Source: Agreia sp. Leaf283 (GTDB taxonomy: Bacteria; Actinomycetota; Actinomycetes; Actinomycetales; Microbacteriaceae). Taken from it: DNA of 64,000 bases. Location of the stretch: NCBI RefSeq assembly GCF_001422485.1, contig NZ_LMNF01000001.1:1479498-1543497 (forward strand). The letters run 5' to 3'. Below are positions 57,588 to 64,000 of the stretch, one piece after another. Positions within the stretch are counted from its first letter, which is position 1; each line of letters opens with the position of its first letter. The notes beneath the pieces were generated by a model. That model ran no database searches, was not told the DNA's origin, and saw only the letters and a program-made list of their open reading frames with translations. Position numbers and translations under genes: made by a program.

Positions 57588-59615
57588 TTACCCCTTCTCT
57601 TCGATGGCGGCCTCGTCGGTATCGACCTGCTCGCCGCGGAACTGCGTCATGTAGAGCGAGTAGTACGCGCCCCGGGCTTCGAGCAGCTCGTCGTGGCTTC
57701 CCTGTTCGACGATGCGGCCGTTCTCCATCACGAGGATGGTGTCGGCGTCGCGGATCGTGGAGAGGCGGTGCGCGATGACGAAGGAGGTGCGGTCTGTGCG
57801 GAGGGCGGCCATGGCGTGCTGCACCAGCAGTTCGGTGCGGGTGTCGACCGACGACGTCGCCTCGTCGAGGATGAGCAGGGACGGGTTCGCGATGAAGGCG
57901 CGCGCAATGGTGATGAGCTGGCGCTCGCCGGCCGAGACGCTGCCTCCGTCGGCGTCGAGCACGGTGTCGTAGCCCAGGGGCAGCTGGCGCACGAAGCGAT
58001 CGACCATGGTGGCCTGTGCCGCCTCGACCACCTCGTCGTCTGTGGCGTCGAGCCGTCCGTAGCGGATGTTCTCCCTGATAGTGCCTTCGAAGAGCCAGGC
58101 GTCTTGAAGAACCATGCCCACGCGCGAGCGCAGGGTGCCCCGCGAGAGCTGCGTGATGTCGACGCCGTCGAGCAGGATGCGCCCGCCGGTGAGTTCGTAG
58201 AAGCGCATGACCAGGTTCACGAGCGTCGTCTTGCCCGCGCCGGTGGGGCCGACGATGGCCACCGTGTTGCCGGGCTTGGCCTCGAGGGAGAGCGACTCGA
58301 TGAGCGGCTTCTCGGGGTCGTAGCTGAACGACACATCGTCGAAGCGAACGTGTCCGTCGGTGCGTGCCGGCAGCTCGGCCGTGACCTCGTCGGGGCTCTG
58401 CTCGTCGGCGTCGAGAAGCTCGAACGTGCGCTCGGCCGATGCGACGCCGGACTGCAGCATGTTCGCCATGCCTGCGATCTGGCCGAGGGGCTGCGAGAAT
58501 TCGCGCGAGTACTGGATGAACGCGGTCGCGTCGCCCAGGGTCATCTGCCCGGATGCGACGCGCAGGCCGCCGACGACGGCGATGAGGACATACGACAGGT
58601 ACGACACGAACGTCATGGCGGGCATGATCATGCCCGATACGAACTGCGCGCCGAAGGATGCGGAGTAGAGCTTCTCGTTGCGTTCGTCGAACTCGGCGAC
58701 CATCTCTTTGTCGCGACCGAACACCCGAACGAGCTCGAGCCCCGAGAAGGACTCCTCGATGTGACCGTTCAACGAGCCCGTGTTCTTCCACTGGGCCGCG
58801 AAGAGCTTCTGCGAACGGGAGCCGATGACACCCGCGATGACCGCGGACAGGGGAAGTGCGATCAGTGCGATGAGGGCCAGTTGCCACGACACGATGAACA
58901 TGACGATGACGATTCCGATCACTGTGAGGGCGGATTGGACCAGTTGCGAGAAGGCCTGCTGCAAGGCGGCCTGGATGTTGTCGACGTCGTTCGTGACGCG
59001 CGACATCGTGTCGCCGCGCTGGCGCGAGTCGAAGTAGCTGAGCGGCAGCTTGTTGATCTTGACCTCGATGTCTTGACGGAGGCGGAAGACCACGCGCATG
59101 ACGAGGCCGTTCAAGATGTAGCCCTGCGCCCAGTTGAGCACCGAGGCGACGATGTACATGAGCAGAACGATGATGATGAGGCGGCCCAGCACCATGAAGT
59201 CGATGCCCTGACCGGGAACGATGTTGGATTTCTCGAGGAGATCGGCGAAGTCATTGTTGCCCGAGGCTCGTGTCTCGGCGACGATCTGAGCGAGGGGAAC
59301 GCCGGCTGGCAGCTGGGAGCCGATCACCCCGTTGAAGATGGTGTCGACGGCCTGCCCGAGGATCTTGGGCGCGATGACGGTGAGTACGACGGAGATGACG
59401 ACCAGCCCGACGACGATGCTCATCTTGGCCCGTTCGGGGCCGAGCAGCCCGACCAGGCGTTTGGCCGAGGGCCAGAACTGCTGCGCCTTCTTGGCCGGCG
59501 CGCCCCCGAACATGTCACCGTCGGCTTCAGTGGGAAGGTACTCGACCTCGAGCTCGTCGATGACCGTGGGCGTCTCGTCGGTAGACGACGAGCTCTTCTT
59601 CGTGTTGCGCGCCAT
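57588..59615 (-). CDS. ABC exporter half-transporter, catalytic-ATPase subunit
   Basis: A 675-residue protein with a charged N-terminal extension (about 60 residues), six transmembrane helices (about 70-370) and an ATPase domain (about 410-640): GPTGAGKTT, signature VSAGERQ and Walker B LLILDEATSSVD. The catalytic Glu is present but the signature is altered from LSGGQ, the reverse of its partner. This asymmetry is characteristic of heterodimeric type IV exporters such as TM287/288 and BmrCD, with one hydrolysing and one degenerate site. The start is 2 nt after the stop of the partner gene. Likely drug or lipid exporter. Confidence 0.92.
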   Translation of the reverse strand: MARNTKKSSSSTDETPTVIDELEVEYLPTEADGDMFGGAPAKKAQQFWPSAKRLVGLLGPERAKMSIVVGLVVISVVLTVIAPKILGQAVDTIFNGVIGSQLPAGVPLAQIVAETRASGNNDFADLLEKSNIVPGQGIDFMVLGRLIIIVLLMYIVASVLNWAQGYILNGLVMRVVFRLRQDIEVKINKLPLSYFDSRQRGDTMSRVTNDVDNIQAALQQAFSQLVQSALTVIGIVIVMFIVSWQLALIALIALPLSAVIAGVIGSRSQKLFAAQWKNTGSLNGHIEESFSGLELVRVFGRDKEMVAEFDERNEKLYSASFGAQFVSGMIMPAMTFVSYLSYVLIAVVGGLRVASGQMTLGDATAFIQYSREFSQPLGQIAGMANMLQSGVASAERTFELLDADEQSPDEVTAELPARTDGHVRFDDVSFSYDPEKPLIESLSLEAKPGNTVAIVGPTGAGKTTLVNLVMRFYELTGGRILLDGVDITQLSRGTLRSRVGMVLQDAWLFEGTIRENIRYGRLDATDDEVVEAAQATMVDRFVRQLPLGYDTVLDADGGSVSAGERQLITIARAFIANPSLLILDEATSSVDTRTELLVQHAMAALRTDRTSFVIAHRLSTIRDADTILVMENGRIVEQGSHDELLEARGAYYSLYMTQFRGEQVDTDEAAIEEKG

Positions 59616-59617
59616 GA

Positions 59618-61354
59618 TCAGGCCACCCCTTCGATGCTCATCTGGGATCCGACGATCTCTCGGTACGTCTCGCTCTCGTCGAGCAGTTCGTCGTGGGTGC
59701 CGCGCGCCACGATGACCCCGTCGTTGACGACGAGGATCTGGTCGGCGGCCCGGATCGTGGAGATGCGCTGGGCGACGATGATGACGGTCGCGCCCCGGGT
59801 GGCCGCGAATAGGGCCTCGCGCAGACGGGCGTCTGTGGCGACATCGAGTGCGGAGAAGGAGTCGTCGAACAGGTAGACCTGCGGGTCTGCCACCAGTGCT
59901 CGGGCGATGCAGAGCCGTTGTCGTTGCCCGCCCGACACGTTGGTGCCGCCCTGCGAGATGCGCTCGTCGAGCCCCTTCTCCTTCGCCCGCACGAAGTCGT
60001 CTCCCTGTGCGACCTCGAGGGCCTGCCACAGCTGCTCGTCGCTGGCATCGGGGCGACCGAACCGCAGATTGGATGCGATGGTTCCCGAGAACAGATAGGG
60101 CTTCTGCGGCACGAGACCGACGAGGTGGGCTATCTGGCGCCGGTCGAGATCGGAGACAGGCACTCCGTCGATCGTGACGCTGCCGCCCTGCGGGTCGTAG
60201 AGCCGGGGGATGAGATTGAGCAGCGTGGTCTTGCCCGCCCCGGTCGATCCGACGATCGCCGTGGTCTTGCCCGGTTCGGCGACGAAGGAGACGTGATCGA
60301 GAACCGGGCGCTCCGCTCCCGGATAGCCGAACGTGACGTCGGTGAACTCGACACGGCCGGCGCTCGGGATGCGCGGCGCCGGCTGCACGGGCGCGGCCAT
60401 GCTCGGCTGCGTGGAGAGTACCTGGCTGATGCGCTCGGCGCAGACGACGGCACGGGGGATCATCATGACCATGAAGACGCCCATCATGACGGCGGTGAGG
60501 ATCTGCAGCAGATACTGCAGGAACGCCGTGAGGGAGCCCACCTGTATGTCGCCGGCGTCGACTCTCTGGCCGCCGAACCACAGCACGGCGGCTGTGGCCA
60601 GGTGCAGGATCATCATGATGGCGGGGAACATGAGCACGAAGAGGTTGCCGACCTTGACCGACACGACCGTGATGGCCTCGTTGGCGCGCTGGTAGCGCTC
60701 GGACTCGAACGGCTCGCGCACGAAGGCGCGCACGACCCGGATGCCCATGATCTGCTCGCGCAGAACGCTGTTGATTCCGTCGATGCGGTCTTGCATCAGA
60801 CGGAACAGGGGCAGCAGCAGGAAGACGAGGAAGCCGACGATCACGAACAGCAGCGGCACCGAGACCCACACGAGCCAGGACAGCCCCGCGTCTTCGCGGA
60901 GGGCGAAGATGATTCCGCCGATGCACATGATCGGCGTCGAGACCATGAAGTTGAGCATCATCAGAACGAGCATCTGCACCTGCTGCACGTCGTTCGTGCC
61001 GCGGGTGATCAGAGTGGCCGTTCCGAACTTGGCGACGTCGATGGCGCCCAGGGTGTCGACCTTGCGATAGATCTCGCGCCGCAGGTCGCGACCGACGGCC
61101 ATGGCCGTGCGGGCGCCGAAGTAAATGCCCGCGATCGCGGTGGCCACCTGCACGATGCAGGCGAGCAGCATGGTCATGCCGGTCGACCAGATGAAGTCGG
61201 TGTCGCCCGTCGACACGCCCTTGTCGATGATCTGCGCGTTGAGGCTCGGAAGGTAGAGGGCCGCGAGTGTCGAGACGAACTGGAAGACGACGACGGCGAT
61301 AACCCATCCCGTGTAGGGCTTCAGGTGATGGATGATGAGGCGGATGAGTTCCAC
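59618..61354 (-). CDS. ABC exporter half-transporter, degenerate-site subunit
   Basis: A 578-residue half-transporter from GTG at 61354 (GAGGA upstream): six helices (about 15-310) and an ATPase domain (about 335-575) with GSTGAGKTT, signature NVSGGQRQ and Walker B VYLFDDSFSALD, where the catalytic Glu is Asp. Its intact signature completes the catalytic site of the partner subunit, while its own Walker B forms the degenerate site. First gene of the operon with the partner and a VOC protein; a promoter-operator candidate lies 80-105 bp upstream. Confidence 0.92.
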   Translation of the reverse strand: MELIRLIIHHLKPYTGWVIAVVVFQFVSTLAALYLPSLNAQIIDKGVSTGDTDFIWSTGMTMLLACIVQVATAIAGIYFGARTAMAVGRDLRREIYRKVDTLGAIDVAKFGTATLITRGTNDVQQVQMLVLMMLNFMVSTPIMCIGGIIFALREDAGLSWLVWVSVPLLFVIVGFLVFLLLPLFRLMQDRIDGINSVLREQIMGIRVVRAFVREPFESERYQRANEAITVVSVKVGNLFVLMFPAIMMILHLATAAVLWFGGQRVDAGDIQVGSLTAFLQYLLQILTAVMMGVFMVMMIPRAVVCAERISQVLSTQPSMAAPVQPAPRIPSAGRVEFTDVTFGYPGAERPVLDHVSFVAEPGKTTAIVGSTGAGKTTLLNLIPRLYDPQGGSVTIDGVPVSDLDRRQIAHLVGLVPQKPYLFSGTIASNLRFGRPDASDEQLWQALEVAQGDDFVRAKEKGLDERISQGGTNVSGGQRQRLCIARALVADPQVYLFDDSFSALDVATDARLREALFAATRGATVIIVAQRISTIRAADQILVVNDGVIVARGTHDELLDESETYREIVGSQMSIEGVA

Positions 61355-61431
61355 GGTGGTTCCTCACGAGGGCGACAGGAGTGAACGTGCTGTGCGCCCA
61401 TCGTAGGAGGCACCGGTGACACTCGTGTAGA

Positions 61432-61460
61432 ACGCTATTCCTAGTTGGAATGATTTACAA
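61432..61460 (-). promoter_or_regulatory. Promoter and operator dyad of the ABC exporter operon
   Basis: On the minus strand TTGTAA (61460-61455) and TAGCGT (61437-61432) are 17 bp apart. The dyad ATTCC-N5-GGAAT (61437-61451) fills most of the spacer, as expected for repression by a MarR- or PadR-type protein. The -35 overlaps the stop codon of the preceding small gene. Confidence 0.5.
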
Positions 61461-61733
61461 ACGTGTGCCGAAGCGTCGAGGCCTGGTCGTGGGCGTCGAC
61501 GCGCTCGCCGACAGCATCCAGAGGGCGAGCCGGCGCTCGCTCGGAAACCGCGAGTCGATCTTCGGGGACCTGCCGTGAGCCGAGTGGAAGGCCGCGACCG
61601 CATGGCGGTACGCGTCGTCGTCGGTCCACGTGCTGCGGTGCACGATCGGTGCCCGCGATCGTCGGGGGAAGAGCCCCAAGATGCGGCCGGTCGCGGCTGG
61701 ATGGTTGCTGCGGGTGAAGACGGATGGCATCAT
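61455..61733 (-). CDS. Small protein resembling a helicase-associated domain
   Basis: A 92-residue basic protein from ATG 61733 (AAAGGA 6 nt upstream; a second ATG follows directly). WTDDDAYRHAVAAFHSAHGR and ERRLALWM match the W...AFxxxHGR...ERRLxxW pattern of the helicase-associated domain (PF03457), a three-helix bundle found in tandem in larger actinobacterial proteins. Here it stands alone. Function unknown; possibly nucleic-acid binding. Other frames in this segment are open too, but only this one has a ribosome site and a recognisable pattern. Confidence 0.5.
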   Translation of the reverse strand: MMPSVFTRSNHPAATGRILGLFPRRSRAPIVHRSTWTDDDAYRHAVAAFHSAHGRSPKIDSRFPSERRLALWMLSASASTPTTRPRRFGTRL

Positions 61734-61809
61734 CGCCTGTCCTTTCCACACATTCTGTGAAGGGGAGTCGGATGGGCCCCTCACTTGAAGAGACTCCCTC
61801 ACCGCCCGA

Positions 61810-62637
61810 TCATGACGCGAAGACGATGACCACAACGGCGGTCGCGGCCCAGAACGCCACGATGAAGAACCAGTCCCTCGCGCGGAAGGCGATCGAATAG
61901 CGCTCGGTGCGCGTCGGATGGGCACCGAACGCGCGCGAGTCCATGGCCAGAGCGACCCGCTCGGCGTGCCTGATCGCCCCCGCCAGCAGGGGCACGACGT
62001 AACCGGCCGTGCGCACAAGCCACGCGATCGGACCCCGCCCATCCGAGATGCCGCGCACTCGATGCGCCTGCCTGATCACCTCGAGCTCGTGACCGAAGCG
62101 GGGCACGAAGCGGAACGCGGCCAGGGCCGTGTAGCCGAGCCTGTAGGGCACACGCAGCTGCTGCACGAGAGATCGCACGAGGTCGGGGCCGGTCGAGGTG
62201 AGGCCGCCGATGAGTGCGAGCAGAACGATGGCGGCGAGCCTCAGTGCGGTGGCCAGCCCGATGAGCCAGCCGCCCACCGTGAGGTGAAGCGGCCCGGCCT
62301 CGACGATCACGGTTGGATCGGCCGATGCCGCCGGATCGGCCCAGATGCCGAAGCTCACAGACATGACGCCCACCGCTGCGGGAACCGCGAGGAGCAGGAG
62401 CAGCAGCGTGCGGGCATGCAGGTGCGCGCCGATCACGAGAAGCGCGAGGGCGACCAGGCAGAAGACGAGGGGCGTCATGACGTCGCGCGTGAAGAGCAGC
62501 AGCGCCATGGCGGGCACGGGTGCCGCGATCTTGGAGAGCGGATTGAGCCGGTGCAGAAAGCGCCATGGGCCGAAGTCGGCGGGCGCGGCGTAGGGGTCGA
62601 TCGGTGGCTTCGACACGGCAGCGCGAGACGGGGTCAC
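61810..62637 (-). CDS. ECF transporter transmembrane component EcfT
   Basis: A 275-residue CbiQ/EcfT-type protein with about five hydrophobic helices and the coupling motif LGYTALAAFRFVPRFGHELEVIRQAHRVRG followed by VALAMDSRAFG (the two Ala-Arg-Gly-type helices that contact the ATPases). The GTG at 62637 overlaps the ATPase stop (GTGA). With the fused ATPase it forms the energising module of an ECF importer; because the ATPase is a YkoD-like fusion, the vitamin may be the thiamine precursor HMP, with an S component expected just beyond the right edge. Confidence 0.88.
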   Translation of the reverse strand: MTPSRAAVSKPPIDPYAAPADFGPWRFLHRLNPLSKIAAPVPAMALLLFTRDVMTPLVFCLVALALLVIGAHLHARTLLLLLLAVPAAVGVMSVSFGIWADPAASADPTVIVEAGPLHLTVGGWLIGLATALRLAAIVLLALIGGLTSTGPDLVRSLVQQLRVPYRLGYTALAAFRFVPRFGHELEVIRQAHRVRGISDGRGPIAWLVRTAGYVVPLLAGAIRHAERVALAMDSRAFGAHPTRTERYSIAFRARDWFFIVAFWAATAVVVIVFAS

Positions 62638-64000
62638 GAGGTCGGCCCCGAGGGCAGGTCGCGGAGCCGCGTCACGGATCGCCACGACGGATGCCGCTCG
62701 AGCTCGCGGAAAGCCCTGGCCAGCGGCGGCCTGCGCAGCCCCGCTCCGTCGAGCGCATCGGATGCCAGGACAGAGGCGGTGGGCCCGAATGCCGCGACCC
62801 TGCCCGAGTCGAGAACGAGGATGTGGCTGCTGTGCTCGGCCACGAGCTGCAGGTCGTGCGTCACGACGAGCACGGTGGTGCCCTGAGCGTTGAGTCCGTC
62901 GAGCAGGGTCAGCAGTTCCGAGGCCCGCGCCCTGTCCTGCCCGAAGGTGGGCTCGTCGAGGGCGAGCAGCGGGGCGCCGTCGATGAGGGCAGTGCCCACG
63001 GAGAGGCGACGCTTCTGCCCGCCGGAGAGCAGGAACGGATGCTCGGCGCGCAGCTCCTGCAGATCGAAGCGGTCGAGCATGCCCGACACGCGCTCCTCGA
63101 CGTCGTCGGCCGCGATGCCCTGGAGCCGCGGTCCGTGGGCGAGCTCCTCTGCGACCGTGGACTTGATGAACTGGTGCTCGGGGTTCTGGAAGACGAAACC
63201 GACCGTGCGGGCCAGCGTGCGCGCGTCGGCCTTGGCCGGGTCCAGTCCGAGAACGTCGATGCGACCCGCCGGTGCCCGGATGACTCCCGCGATGGCCTGC
63301 AGGAGGGTCGTCTTGCCCGCGCCGTTCGTTCCGACGATCGCCACGAACGAGCCGCGTTCGATCGTCACGTCGATGCCGTTCAGGATGCGGGTGCGCCCGC
63401 GATCGAGGTCGAGTGCGGTCACGCGCACGGCCGGCTCCGCGGCTGCGGGTGCTCGGGCGGCGCCCGCCTCGTGCACGGCGCCCGTCGCGCCCGCCTCGGG
63501 GACCGCGCCTGCAATGACCGGCGCGGGGAGGGCATCCTGCGCGTCGAGCGCGGCCGTCAGCTCGCGCGGAGTGAGGGGGAGGGGGTCGAGTCGGATGCCG
63601 GCTTCGCGCAGTCGCAGCGCCGCGAGCAGGGCGACAGGCAGCCAGACGCCGAGCCGCATGAGCTCGTCGACCCGATCGACGAGCACCTCTCTCGCGGGGC
63701 CCTGGATCGCGAGTCGCCCGTTCCTGTCGAGCACGATCACGCGGTCGACGAGCTCGATGGCCGCGTCGAGGTTGTGCTCGACGAGCACGATGGCGTGGTC
63801 GCCGCTGTCGACGAGGCTCCGCAGCACCGCGTAGACCTCGTCGATTCCGGCCGGGTCGAGGTTGGCCGTCGGCTCGTCGAGCACGAGCACGGCCGCCTTC
63901 ATCGCGAGGGCGCAGGCTATGGCGAGCCGCTGTCGACCGCCGCCCGAGAGCGTGTCGGGGTTGTCGCCCCGACGCTCCCACAGGCCCACCTGGCGCAGGC
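62634..64000 (-). CDS. ECF transporter fused double ATPase, N-terminus beyond the window
   Basis: At least 455 residues, open at the right edge. The first ATPase domain is cut before its Walker A; its signature TLSGGGRQRLAI and Walker B VLVLDEPTANLD are visible. A linker of about 70 Ala/Pro-rich residues leads to a complete second domain with GTNGAGKTT, FVFQNPEHQF, LLSGGQKRRLS and LLALDEPTFGQD. FQNPEHQ is typical of EcfA. Two EcfA domains in one chain correspond to YkoD of the YkoEDC transporter. Confidence 0.9.
   Translation of the reverse strand, partial: LRQVGLWERRGDNPDTLSGGGRQRLAIACALAMKAAVLVLDEPTANLDPAGIDEVYAVLRSLVDSGDHAIVLVEHNLDAAIELVDRVIVLDRNGRLAIQGPAREVLVDRVDELMRLGVWLPVALLAALRLREAGIRLDPLPLTPRELTAALDAQDALPAPVIAGAVPEAGATGAVHEAGAARAPAAAEPAVRVTALDLDRGRTRILNGIDVTIERGSFVAIVGTNGAGKTTLLQAIAGVIRAPAGRIDVLGLDPAKADARTLARTVGFVFQNPEHQFIKSTVAEELAHGPRLQGIAADDVEERVSGMLDRFDLQELRAEHPFLLSGGQKRRLSVGTALIDGAPLLALDEPTFGQDRARASELLTLLDGLNAQGTTVLVVTHDLQLVAEHSSHILVLDSGRVAAFGPTASVLASDALDGAGLRRPPLARAFRELERHPSWRSVTRLRDLPSGPTS

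Noticed and set aside
61441-61749. Alternative 102-codon frame over the small helicase-associated-like gene
   Set aside because: Its start lacks a ribosome site and its translation has no domain pattern, unlike the frame starting at 61733.

Overview
The window is high-GC, densely coded actinobacterial DNA, most probably from a Microbacteriaceae-type member of the Micrococcales. Pointers are a DUF222 (13E12-like) protein next to dispersed CTTCGACAGGCTCAG repeats, HtaA-type haem-uptake surface proteins, a DUF3073 protein, a small SCP2-like protein among purine genes, frequent GTG starts and many 1-4 nt overlaps between consecutive genes. No rRNA, tRNA, CRISPR array, prophage or insertion sequence was found.

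Layout. 1-1400: left-truncated DUF222 protein and a repeat cluster. 1437-2336: VOC dioxygenase-like protein. 2405-11454: iron/haem island, made of a leftward operon hmuT-hmuU-hmuV, a membrane-anchored GxGF-domain protein and a two-domain HtaA protein, divergent from an HtaA-CWB2 wall protein, with two DtxR/IdeR-like boxes between them. 11623-13845: surface 5'-nucleotidase. 14167-15639: purF. 15720-25345: LacI-controlled glycan locus (GH2, LacI repressor, ABC importer, two GH43 enzymes) with three matching operator dyads. 25227-27657: compact overlapping cassette of a Gly/Asp/His repeat peptide, a JmjC oxygenase and a thioredoxin-fold ferredoxin. 27782-33344: purM, purC, purD, a DUF1345 protein, a GNAT remnant, an SCP2-like protein and, at 32652-32907, five consecutive stem-loops with C-run loops. 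33393-36912: RidA, LysE exporter with LysR regulator, PrmC-like methyltransferase and small proteins. 36998-44363: KimA-like transporter, membrane protein, glycyl-tRNA synthetase, secreted phosphoesterase, MerR/TipA regulator. 44407-54421: two DUF805 proteins, GlgX, cyclophilin, YczE with its MocR regulator, RND exporter. 54782-57010: DEAD-box helicase with a 21-copy YGDR repeat region. 57179-64000: heterodimeric ABC exporter with a VOC protein, a small helicase-associated-like protein, and an ECF transporter running off the right edge.

Functional picture. The haem genes form one acquisition route: surface HtaA proteins, a lipoprotein receptor, and a permease plus ATPase, apparently iron-repressed. 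The glycan locus imports and trims an arabinan-, xylan- or galactan-type oligosaccharide under one repressor. Purine genes are dispersed between unrelated genes.

The two best candidates for undescribed biology are the repeat-peptide/JmjC/ferredoxin cassette, which has the architecture of a peptide-modification (RiPP-like) system, and the C-loop hairpin array, which resembles a multiplied actinobacterial 6C RNA.
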